The position numbers were made by a program, and so were the translations under genes. Shown here in pieces: positions 1-5,349 of a stretch of DNA of 6,757 nt (position 1 is the stretch's first letter; every line of letters starts with the position of its first letter). The stretch comes from Candidatus Peribacterales bacterium (GTDB taxonomy: Bacteria > Patescibacteriota > Gracilibacteria > Peribacterales > Peribacteraceae). The stretch lies in contig JAKFXO010000135.1 in the NCBI GenBank assembly GCA_021731345.1, positions 1 through 6,757 on the forward strand, in the 5' to 3' direction. Under the pieces are notes generated by a model. It saw only the letters and a list, made by a program, of their open reading frames with translations. It did no database searches and was not told the origin of the DNA.

Positions 1-1
1 A

Positions 2-12
2 TATTGTAGCAT
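2..12 (+). promoter_or_regulatory. Candidate -10 element TATTGTAGCAT upstream of purH
   Basis: The 11-mer TATTGTAGCAT occurs here and, identically, at 3806-3816 upstream of sufB. TAGCAT resembles a weak -10 box preceded by a TTG extension; no -35 can be judged because the window begins here. If it is a -10, transcription would start near 18-20, inside the first codons of the longest purH reading frame. That would favour the GTG at 60. The promoter role is inferred from the repeat and its placement. Confidence 0.35.
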
Positions 13-14
13 AG

Positions 15-1604
15 ATGAGCCACTTTCACAATATCGGGGTAGCAGGTAGACTCCCTGGCGTGCCCACCCCCTCAAAAAGGCGCGCTTTGCTCTCCGTTGC
101 CGATAAAGACGGCATCGTCGAGTTTGCAAAAATTTTGCACGGAGCCGGTTTTGAGATTATTTCGACCGGGGGAACCCAGAAAACGCTAGAGGATGCCGGA
201 ATCCCGGTCACGTACGTCGAGAAAGTCACGCAGTTCCCAGAAGCGTTCGGTGGACGAGTGAAGACCATGCATCCGCTCATCATGGGCGGCGTGCTCTATA
301 AGCGTGAGGATGCAGGTCAGGTAGCAGAGGCCGGAAAGCTTGGCGTTCTTCCGATCGATGTCATCGCGGTGAACTTGTATCCGTTTGCGAGCACCATCCA
401 GAAAATCGGCTTCACGCCGGAACCTGGAAAGCCCCTTCCAGATGCTGCAATCGAGCAGATCGACATCGGTGGCCCAACACTCATCCGTTCGGGAGCCAAG
501 AACCATTCGTCTGTCACCGTTGTGTGTGATCCGAAAGATTACGGACGCGTTGCGGATCAGATCAAAAAAACTGGAGAGACGACATTCGAACTCAGGCGCG
601 AGCTCGCTGCAAAATCTTTTTTGCATACGTGTTCGTACGATGCGCTCATCGCGGAACAGATGGCCGGAGGCCTCGCCGATGACGTACTTCTGACGAACGG
701 TCGCGCTTTGCGATATGGCGAGAATCCGCACCAGTGGGGCAAATTTTTTGAGATTCACGGTTCCCCGCAGCAGAGCTGGAAACAGCTTCAGGGCAAAGAA
801 CTCAGCTACTTGAACCTACTTGATGGTGACGGAGCCTGGCGCATGGTGTGTGAGTTTGAGCAGGCGACTGCCGTCATGGTGAAGCACGCCAACCCGAGTG
901 GCATCGCATCTGATGCGACGATCGAAAACGCATTCCAAAAAGCATACGACACGGACAGGCTCTCGGCGTTCGGCGTCATCATTGCGCTCAACCGTCCGTG
1001 TACGAAGACCGTTGCGGATAAAATCATCGATCAGAAAATTTTCGTGGAAGTGATCTTAGCTCCGACGTTTGACCTTGATGCGCTCGAAGTCCTGAAGAGT
1101 AAGCCAAATATCAGACTTCTCTCCATGGGTGATACGCGTTTCTCTGAGAACGTCATTTACCGTTCCGCATTCGGCGGCATGCTCGTACAAAATGATGACG
1201 TGCGTGTGCTTTCCAAAAAAGATCTGACGTGTGTCACGAAGAAGCAGCCGACGGATAGCGAGATGCGGGATCTTCTTTTTGCATGGAAGGTGGTGAAGCA
1301 CGCCAAGTCCAACGCTATTGTGCTTGCGAAAGATTCCACGACAGTCGGCATCGGATGCGGTCAGACAAGCCGCGTGGATTCCACATGGATCGCTCTCAAG
1401 AGAGCTGGAGAGAAAGCCAAAAACTCGGTACTCGCGTCGGATGCATTCTTCCCATTTGCAGACTCCATCGAAGAAGCGGCGAAGCAAGGAATCTCAGCCG
1501 TCATCCAACCCGGAGGCTCTGTGCGCGACGCTGAAGTGATTACACGTGCCGACGAACTCGGACTCGCGATGGTGTTTACTGGCGTTCGTGCGTTCCGCCA
1601 CTAA
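15..1604 (+). CDS. purH: Bifunctional AICAR formyltransferase / IMP cyclohydrolase PurH
   Basis: This cytosolic enzyme catalyses the last two steps of de novo purine synthesis: formylation of AICAR using 10-formyl-THF, then ring closure to IMP. The N-terminal cyclohydrolase (MGS-like) domain spans about residues 23-215. It shows RALLSVADK, STGGT, GGRVKTMHP, VNLYPF, IDIGGPT (149-155) and the following AKNH. The C-terminal transformylase domain carries RYGENPHQ and KHANPSG; K290/H291 match the catalytic Lys-His. The usual KHANPCG has Ser instead of Cys here. The end (IQPGGSVRDAEVI, then VFTGVRAFRH) is canonical, so the gene is complete. Length is normal at 529 aa, but about 22 residues precede RALLSV, against about 9 in E. 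coli as I recall it. The in-frame GTG at 60 would give a more typical N-terminus, so the ATG at 15 is uncertain. No Shine-Dalgarno is visible. Family assignment is very secure. Confidence 0.97.
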   Translation: MSHFHNIGVAGRLPGVPTPSKRRALLSVADKDGIVEFAKILHGAGFEIISTGGTQKTLEDAGIPVTYVEKVTQFPEAFGGRVKTMHPLIMGGVLYKREDAGQVAEAGKLGVLPIDVIAVNLYPFASTIQKIGFTPEPGKPLPDAAIEQIDIGGPTLIRSGAKNHSSVTVVCDPKDYGRVADQIKKTGETTFELRRELAAKSFLHTCSYDALIAEQMAGGLADDVLLTNGRALRYGENPHQWGKFFEIHGSPQQSWKQLQGKELSYLNLLDGDGAWRMVCEFEQATAVMVKHANPSGIASDATIENAFQKAYDTDRLSAFGVIIALNRPCTKTVADKIIDQKIFVEVILAPTFDLDALEVLKSKPNIRLLSMGDTRFSENVIYRSAFGGMLVQNDDVRVLSKKDLTCVTKKQPTDSEMRDLLFAWKVVKHAKSNAIVLAKDSTTVGIGCGQTSRVDSTWIALKRAGEKAKNSVLASDAFFPFADSIEEAAKQGISAVIQPGGSVRDAEVITRADELGLAMVFTGVRAFRH

Positions 1605-1607
1605 ATC

Positions 1608-1706
1608 ATGACGGTCAGAAAAAAATTGCAGCTCGTTCTCGGCGGCATTATTTTCGTCGTTGTGACTGTACTTCTTGCCATGTTCCAAAATCTCACTGCT
1701 TCGTGA
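1608..1706 (+). CDS. Short membrane-anchor ORF, probably the detached N-terminus of the downstream nuclease
   Basis: This 32-residue ORF starts with ATG three bases after the purH stop and ends at TGA 1704-1706. It begins MTVRKK, followed by an uninterrupted hydrophobic stretch at about residues 7-26 (rich in L, V, I, G and F) and then FQNLTAS. That is the pattern of an N-terminal signal anchor or uncleaved signal peptide: positive charges, then one membrane helix. The SNase domain downstream lies in the +1 frame relative to this ORF and has no export signal of its own. The simplest reading is one membrane-tethered or exported nuclease broken by a single-base frameshift, either real or an assembly error. 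Alternatives are a genuine single-helix microprotein coupled to purH, or a chance ORF. Confidence 0.55.
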   Translation: MTVRKKLQLVLGGIIFVVVTVLLAMFQNLTAS

Positions 1707-2190
1707 TGCGCCTGAAACTCCGAGCCGCTTTCCTGGTGCGCGAAGTGGCGTTTCTTCATCATCTATTGCAGGGCTTACGGAAGCCACTTTTTCGGTTCTT
1801 CACATTGTGGATGGTGACACGATCGACGTACGTGATGGAGCTGGAAAAACCGAGCGTGTTCGCTTCGTCGGTATTGATACACCAGAGTCCGTGGATCCAC
1901 GGAGAGAGGTGCAGTGTTTTGGGAAAGAGGCGAGTGCGCATGTCAAAAAAATTTTGGACGGGAAAACAGTGACGATGAAAGCGAAACCGGATGAAGACCG
2001 AGACTCGTACGGGCGCCTACTTCGGTATGTGTATCTCGATGGAAAAGATATTGGGTTAACTTTGCTTTCCGAAGGCTACGCTTTCAGTGTGTGTAAAAAG
2101 TTTCCGCACGAGAAGTGTGAAACATACGAAGCTGAAGCCAAAAAAGCGGAGTCCAAAAAACTGGGTCTGTGGAGTGCGTGTAGAAAATAG
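1675..2190 (+). CDS. Thermonuclease-like (SNase fold) nuclease
   Basis: The staphylococcal nuclease-like domain spans about residues 38-168. SNases are calcium-dependent phosphodiesterases that cut DNA and RNA and are usually secreted or membrane-bound. The active-site pattern is intact: VDGDT (D46, D48), R63, the IDTPE loop (D68, E71) and DSYGR (R114). These correspond to D19/D21, R35, D40/E43 and R87 of the S. aureus enzyme. The C-terminus (KLGLWSACRK) is typical of the family. The frame opens only at a TTG (1675), and residues 1-37 are Ser/Pro-rich and unlike a conserved N-terminus. A transmembrane segment is encoded just upstream in another frame (1608-1706), so the true protein may begin there. 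C81, C140, C148 and C169 could form disulfides if it is exported. The domain is secure; the start is not. Confidence 0.85.
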   Translation: MPCSKISLLRDAPETPSRFPGARSGVSSSSIAGLTEATFSVLHIVDGDTIDVRDGAGKTERVRFVGIDTPESVDPRREVQCFGKEASAHVKKILDGKTVTMKAKPDEDRDSYGRLLRYVYLDGKDIGLTLLSEGYAFSVCKKFPHEKCETYEAEAKKAESKKLGLWSACRK

Positions 2191-2209
2191 TTGAAAAAGA
2201 TTTTCAAGA

Positions 2210-2229
2210 AGGGGAGCATGTTCAGTTAA
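2210..2229 (+). promoter_or_regulatory. SD-like AAGGGGAG plus ATG leading into a three-codon ORF
   Basis: AAGGGGAGC immediately precedes ATG 2218-2220, which reads ATG TTC AGT TAA. It is the clearest purine-rich ribosome-binding sequence next to a start codon in the window. It is in frame with the hypothetical ORF that continues after the stop. It could be the relic of the original start of that gene, a short leader ORF, or coincidence. Confidence 0.3.
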
Positions 2230-2241
2230 GAACTGCACTCT

Positions 2242-2646
2242 GTGCCTCTCGCGCTCTCTGCGTCCTGTCCGGGTCAACTCGGAGACTCCCTGCCCGCTAT
2301 CGAGCAGCTGAAAGACAGGCTGTTTCGGGAAGAGAAGTGTTGCGTGGAGAGTGTGGGTTGGGTGCATGGGTTTGTCGTGCGACTACAAGAGCAATCATTA
2401 GCAGGTGTGAAGGCACTCCTTGCAGCCGAAGGTTGCACTATTGATCGCATCACCGAGCAGCACTATGAGTGGCCGGAGCCCGCACATAGTCAGCAACGGC
2501 CCCGTCAGATGGAGCCATGGAATGTGCACGACACTACTCCGCGTCCTCCAGAGGTTTTGGTGCAGACCCCAGAACCAATAGAACCTGCCACGATCCCTAC
2601 GCCAAGCCAAGAACCGGTCATTATTCCGTTCCCTACCGCCGCATAA
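2242..2646 (+). CDS. Hypothetical protein with Pro-rich C-terminal tail
   Basis: I do not recognise this protein. From the GTG at 2242 it would be 134 residues. Residues about 18-75 look like a small mixed alpha/beta domain, including GWVHGFVVRL followed by an Ala/Leu-rich helix and GCTIDRI. Residues about 76-134 are a low-complexity tail rich in Pro, Glu, Thr and Gln, as in linkers or disordered tails. Codon choice looks like real coding sequence, and the stop lies directly before a hairpin terminator. The start is doubtful. The only good ribosome-binding sequence nearby (AAGGGGAG) serves an ATG at 2218 in the same frame, but a TAA follows after three codons. The gene may be 5'-damaged or may start at the GTG. 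It converges on the small - strand ORF at 2692-2838. Confidence 0.5.
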   Translation: MPLALSASCPGQLGDSLPAIEQLKDRLFREEKCCVESVGWVHGFVVRLQEQSLAGVKALLAAEGCTIDRITEQHYEWPEPAHSQQRPRQMEPWNVHDTTPRPPEVLVQTPEPIEPATIPTPSQEPVIIPFPTAA

Positions 2647-2647
2647 C

Positions 2648-2682
2648 AAAAAACCTCCCTTGCGGGAGGCTTCCTGTTTTTT
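2648..2682. terminator. Shared intrinsic terminator between convergent genes
   Basis: A perfect 6-bp GC-rich stem, CCTCCC (2654-2659) with GGGAGG (2664-2669), closes a four-base loop. It is flanked by A6 (2648-2653) on the left and T6 (2677-2682) on the right. Read on the - strand, the stem has a GCAA loop and is followed immediately by six T, a textbook rho-independent terminator for the small ORF ending at 2692. On the + strand the T-run lies seven bases past the stem, so termination of the convergent ORF ending at 2646 would be weaker. Confidence 0.85.
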
Positions 2683-2691
2683 GTCGCGAGA

Positions 2692-2838
2692 TTAGCCTTC
2701 GACCTGCTTTAGGACGCTCATTGCCTTGCTCTCTGTGTCTTCACCGATGCCTTCTGCGAGAACGCCTGTCGTCTCGACGTTAGCTTTTGGTGCCACTGGC
2801 TGAGCTTCCAACGTGTTGAAACCTTCGACTCCTGGCAT
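2692..2838 (-). CDS. Small hypothetical protein, 48 residues, with own promoter and terminator
   Basis: This unrecognised ORF reads from ATG (2838-2836) to TAA (2694-2692). The product begins MPGVEGFNTLEAQPVAP and ends MSVLKQVEG. It is hydrophilic and acidic, with a Pro/Ala/Val-rich first half, a possible C-terminal helix, no cysteine and no membrane segment. Three signals support a real gene. A near-consensus promoter (TTGACA, 16 bp, GATAAT) lies at 2868-2895. The ATG sits about 20-25 nt after the predicted transcription start. A strong terminator follows the stop in the same direction. An in-frame TTG at 2868 overlaps the -10 box and so is unlikely to be the start. There is no Shine-Dalgarno. 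Possible roles include a small structural or regulatory protein; nothing in the sequence decides. Confidence 0.65.
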   Translation of the reverse strand: MPGVEGFNTLEAQPVAPKANVETTGVLAEGIGEDTESKAMSVLKQVEG

Positions 2839-2867
2839 GGGTACTGGGGGAAGAAAATACTGACTCA

Positions 2868-2895
2868 ATTATCGTCCGAATGAGTGGGGTGTCAA
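2868..2895 (-). promoter_or_regulatory. Near-consensus sigma70 promoter for the 48-residue ORF
   Basis: On the - strand, TTGACA (2895-2890) is a perfect -35 box. It is followed after 16 bp by GATAAT (2873-2868), a one-mismatch -10 box. Transcription would begin about seven bases further, near 2861, leaving a leader of about 20 nt before the ATG at 2838. This is by far the best sigma70 match I see in the window. Confidence 0.75.
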
Positions 2896-2926
2896 TAAAA
2901 ATACTGAAGTCAGTTGTTAATCTCTT

Positions 2927-2955
2927 GTTCTTTTTGCCCAAGCGGCAAAAAGAAC
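2927..2955. repeat. Perfect 12-bp inverted repeat with 5-base loop
   Basis: GTTCTTTTTGCC (2927-2938) pairs exactly with GGCAAAAAGAAC (2944-2955) around the loop CAAGC. No T-run follows on either strand, so it is not a typical terminator. From memory, similar GCCAAGC/CAAAAAG palindromes recur between genes in many bacterial genomes, so this may be a dispersed REP-like repeat. The GC-rich inverted repeat to its right may belong to the same element. Confidence 0.6.
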
Positions 2956-2967
2956 CAAAAAACGCGT

Positions 2968-3036
2968 GTGCGCCAACTCCCACGGCGCCTCGCGCTATCG
3001 CTCGGCACCAGACCGCAGACCCCCACCGTGGCGCAC
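2968..3036. repeat. GC-rich long-arm inverted repeat in non-coding DNA
   Basis: GTGCGCCA (2968-2975) pairs with TGGCGCAC (3029-3036). A competing pairing joins CCACGG (2980-2985) with CCGTGG (3026-3031). The enclosed sequence (CGCCTCGCGCTATCGCTCGGC) is GC-rich and REP-like. It ends sharply at 3045-3050, where the low-GC NYN gene begins. No credible ORF covers 2883-3051. Confidence 0.45.
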
Positions 3037-3051
3037 GCCTGCCCTTTAAGC

Positions 3052-3714
3052 TTATTTAATGTATGGACTAGCAATCGTAATATTGCTCGGCGTTATGATT
3101 ATAGAGTCCATAATTGCCTGATCCAGATGATGGCGGCTTATTTGTGATTTTTCATCGCATGTTTGGCACATTTTTTTACCTCTACCATTTGGTGGTAGCA
3201 CGCATTTAAATTTTTTTGTGGGGTACATTCTTCTTACTGTTGTGATTGCAGGCACCAAATCACTGTCGCCACTAATGATGATTGCTTTATCGTATTGATT
3301 GCTAACAGCAAGTTCGACAATTTTAAGGGCGATATTTACATCCATTTCTTTTTCTTCATGAGTTTGAAAAATGATTCTTTTTGGCAGCCAAAATTTACGT
3401 AGCCATTTTGGGATAGAGCACTTAATGATTGGCATTGATTGCTTAGAAAACTTTCTAGTAACAACTTTAAATGCTCCTAGAATCGTTTTCACTCTTTTTG
3501 TTTCCAGTGCTTGGACATAAAGCTTGTGACGAGTCTTTTTTTCTTTATTCCATTCACAGTAAGCAGTGAAGTAGTAGACATCAGTTAGCTGTTCTCCTTC
3601 GGAGATAAATTGCTCACTTAGCTTTCGGAGATCTACCCATTTATATTTTTCGTCACCAAGTCTTGCTAGGGCATGGTACATATTAAAGCCGTCAATAAAA
3701 CAAACAACGCGCAT
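3052..3714 (-). CDS. NYN domain (LabA/DUF88-type, PIN-like) ribonuclease-family protein
   Basis: The 220-residue protein has one NYN/PIN-like domain, a metal-dependent RNase fold. The first acidic motif is FIDGFNMYHAL (D8, N11). The second is the helix HEEKEMDVNIALK (D125). The third is ISGDSDLVPAI (D150, D152). The carboxylates expected to hold the metal are therefore present. Residues 180-196 add a Cys/His-rich stretch (C183, C186, H195, H196) that could bind zinc. NYN proteins act in RNA turnover or as lone toxin-like or defence-associated RNases; the target here is unknown. I chose the ATG at 3714 over the adjacent TTG at 3717. TATCAT sits just upstream, so the mRNA may be nearly leaderless. 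GC is clearly low (35% in a sampled 60 bp against 52% in sufB) and Lys/Ile content is high, suggesting horizontal acquisition. It diverges from sufB. Confidence 0.9.
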   Translation of the reverse strand: MRVVCFIDGFNMYHALARLGDEKYKWVDLRKLSEQFISEGEQLTDVYYFTAYCEWNKEKKTRHKLYVQALETKRVKTILGAFKVVTRKFSKQSMPIIKCSIPKWLRKFWLPKRIIFQTHEEKEMDVNIALKIVELAVSNQYDKAIIISGDSDLVPAITTVRRMYPTKKFKCVLPPNGRGKKMCQTCDEKSQISRHHLDQAIMDSIIITPSNITIASPYIK

Positions 3715-3721
3715 CAATTAG

Positions 3722-3727
3722 ATGATA
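3722..3727 (-). promoter_or_regulatory. Possible -10 box (TATCAT) giving a near-leaderless NYN transcript
   Basis: On the - strand the sequence GCTATCAT ends eight bases before the ATG at 3714. A transcription start about seven bases past the hexamer would fall at or next to the start codon. TTGCCA (3745-3740) is a poor -35 at only 12 bp spacing. The call rests on placement and the absence of any ribosome-binding sequence. Confidence 0.3.
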
Positions 3728-3749
3728 GCATTGATGTATTGGCAATAAA

Positions 3750-3793
3750 CCAAGCCCATAAGGGCTTGGGGTTTGCGCAGATTGCTCTGCGCA
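3750..3793. repeat. Tandem pair of perfect hairpins between the divergent NYN and sufB genes
   Basis: Hairpin 1 pairs CCAAGCCC (3750-3757) with GGGCTTGG (3762-3769), loop ATAA. Hairpin 2 pairs TGCGCAG (3774-3780) with CTGCGCA (3787-3793), loop ATTGCT. They are four bases apart. Neither is followed by a T-run, and there is no gene entering from the left on the + strand to terminate. They could be operator palindromes, a REP-like element, or the end of an acquired segment carrying the NYN gene. Confidence 0.55.
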
Positions 3794-3805
3794 GGGGTAT
3801 GTCAT

Positions 3806-3816
3806 TATTGTAGCAT
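3806..3816 (+). promoter_or_regulatory. Candidate -10 element TATTGTAGCAT upstream of sufB
   Basis: This is an exact copy of the 11-mer at 2-12. Here it would place the transcription start near 3823 and give a leader of about 30 nt before the sufB ATG, a sensible distance. The position 17 bp upstream of the hexamer (3788-3793) falls in hairpin 2 and does not resemble TTGACA. It would therefore be an extended -10 type promoter, possibly controlled by that palindrome. Confidence 0.4.
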
Positions 3817-3851
3817 TATTACAACTATTTTTAAAGTATTTTTCTAGTCGA

Positions 3852-5252
3852 ATGTCTAAGCCCATCTTTGCCGGCCTGAACCGTAGCGTCTTCGATGACG
3901 CGAATCCGTCACCGTACGCTGATGGACTCAAGAAAGGCGTGGATGAAGCGCTAGTGCGCATGATCAGCGCTGAGAAAAAAGAGCCACAGTGGATGCTGGA
4001 TCTCCGGCTCCAGTCACTGAAGATTTTTCAGGAGAAGCCGATGCCAACGTGGGGCGCGGATTTATCAAAACTCGATCTCGATAACATCATCTATTACGCA
4101 TCGGCCGGGGCTAAAGAAACCGATGACTGGGGCGAAGTGCCGGAAGAAATTCGGAAAGTGTATGACCGACTCGGTATCCCTGAGGCTGAGCGCAAAATGC
4201 TTGCGGGAGTGGGTGCGCAGTACGAGAGCAACATGGTGTATCACAAGCTCAAGGAGCAGTGGGAAAAACTCGGCGTTATTTTTTTAGATATGGACGTGGC
4301 GCTACAGCAGCACGGCGACCTCGTGAAAGAATATTTTATGAAGTGCGTGCCTGCGACTGATCATAAATTCGCGGCACTGCACGGCGCAGTGTGGAGTGGC
4401 GGAACATTTTTGTATGTTCCAAAAAATGTCAAAATTTCAGAACCGCTGCAGGCGTACTTCCGCATGAACGCCAAGAACATGGGGCAGTTCGAACACACGC
4501 TCATCATCGTGGAAGACGGCGCGGACGCGCACTACATTGAGGGCTGCAGTGCGCCAAAATACGGCTCACAGGGTTTGCACGCTGGCCTTGTCGAAATCTT
4601 CGTAAAAGAAGGCGCCAAATGTCGTTACTCAAGTGTCGAAAACTGGAGCCGCGATACGTACAACCTGAACACGAAGCGCGCGATCGTGCAGAAAGACGCG
4701 ACGATGGAATGGATTGGTGGAAATATGGGCTCAGGCGTGACGATGCTGTATCCATGCTCGGTCTTAGTCGGCGAAGGTGCTCGGTGCGATCACATGGCCC
4801 TTGCGTTCGCAAATAAAGGCCAGTGGCAAGACACCGGTGCGAAGGTTCTGCACATGGCGCCGCACACGAGTAGCAAAGTCGTCAGTAAATCTGTCAGTAA
4901 AGATGGCGGCTGCGCGGTGTACCGCGGGCTCCTCAAGATCGCACCACACGCGCATGACTGCATTGCGAATATCGAGTGCGACGCGCTACTTCTTGATGAA
5001 GCGAGCCGCACCGATACGATCCCTGATATTCAGGTGAGAAATAACGATGTGACGATCGCGCATGAGGCAACGGTCGGAAAATTATCCGAAGAAGATTTGT
5101 TCTACCTGATGAGTCGCGGCATCGCGGAAGAGGAGGCGAGAGCGATGATCGTCAATGGCTTCATAGAGCCAATTGTCCGGCTTCTGCCGCTTGAATACGC
5201 AGTCGAAATGAACCGCCTCATCGAACTCGAGATGGAGGGATCAGTGGGCTGA
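3852..5252 (+). CDS. sufB: Fe-S cluster assembly scaffold protein SufB
   Basis: SufB is the core scaffold of SUF iron-sulfur cluster assembly. It works in the cytosol with the ATPase SufC and with SufD, taking sulfur from SufS. The 466-residue length is normal. The N-terminal helical region (EPQWMLDLRL, AGVGAQYESNMVYH) leads into the beta-helix core (AALHGAVWSGGTFLYVPK, LQAYFRMNAKNMGQFE, YIEGCSAP, NTKRAIV, ATMEWIGGN). The C-terminal part holds ECDALLLDEAS (C376), IAHEATVGKLSEEDLFYL (H404, E405) and MIVNGFIEPI. C376 appears to match the essential core cysteine of SufB (Cys405 in E. coli, from memory). It starts at ATG with no Shine-Dalgarno, and sufD follows after 97 bp. No sufC or sufS is adjacent, so these partners must lie elsewhere or be absent. 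Identification is firm. Confidence 0.98.
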   Translation: MSKPIFAGLNRSVFDDANPSPYADGLKKGVDEALVRMISAEKKEPQWMLDLRLQSLKIFQEKPMPTWGADLSKLDLDNIIYYASAGAKETDDWGEVPEEIRKVYDRLGIPEAERKMLAGVGAQYESNMVYHKLKEQWEKLGVIFLDMDVALQQHGDLVKEYFMKCVPATDHKFAALHGAVWSGGTFLYVPKNVKISEPLQAYFRMNAKNMGQFEHTLIIVEDGADAHYIEGCSAPKYGSQGLHAGLVEIFVKEGAKCRYSSVENWSRDTYNLNTKRAIVQKDATMEWIGGNMGSGVTMLYPCSVLVGEGARCDHMALAFANKGQWQDTGAKVLHMAPHTSSKVVSKSVSKDGGCAVYRGLLKIAPHAHDCIANIECDALLLDEASRTDTIPDIQVRNNDVTIAHEATVGKLSEEDLFYLMSRGIAEEEARAMIVNGFIEPIVRLLPLEYAVEMNRLIELEMEGSVG

Positions 5253-5315
5253 TATGTCGTGAGTCTTTTTTTGCAGATTTTCTACCTGTTCATCAGACAT
5301 ACAGCAGGTCGGCAT
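5241..5315 (-). CDS. Possible antisense microprotein between sufB and sufD
   Basis: This 24-residue reading frame runs on the - strand from ATG 5315 (second ATG at 5300) to TGA 5243-5241. The product begins MPTCCMSDEQVENLQ and ends HDISAH. It overlaps the last 12 bases of sufB on the opposite strand. The composition is protein-like (acidic start, then a possible helix), but it is very short and without a convincing promoter or ribosome-binding site. It may be chance. Confidence 0.15.
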   Translation of the reverse strand: MPTCCMSDEQVENLQKKTHDISAH

Positions 5316-5349
5316 ACCATTTTCCATTTTTTTCTTTCATACTTCCGCC

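Noticed and set aside
186..758. 190-codon open frame on the - strand
   Set aside because: It lies wholly inside purH on the opposite strand; purH has unmistakable family motifs throughout, and this frame shows no recognisable domain.
1056..1487. 143-codon open frame on the - strand
   Set aside because: Antisense shadow of the purH transformylase domain, with no domain signature.
1703..1972. 89-codon + strand frame starting at the GTG/ATG overlapping the anchor ORF stop
   Set aside because: It overlaps the SNase catalytic region in the wrong frame. The TGATG overlap looks like translational coupling, but the product has no family features.
2914..3147. 77-codon + strand frame across the inverted repeats and the NYN 3' end
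   Set aside because: It runs through palindromic DNA and antisense to NYN; composition is not protein-like and there is no start signal.
3852..5252. Alternative genetic code (UGA = Gly) as in some Gracilibacteria
   Set aside because: sufB ends at a UGA exactly where SufB proteins normally end (EMEGS tail), and no long gene here contains in-frame UGA.
5241..5272. Possible terminator after sufB (TCAG/CTGA followed by T7 at 5266-5272)
   Set aside because: The stem is only four base pairs and lies about ten bases from the T-run; too weak to call.
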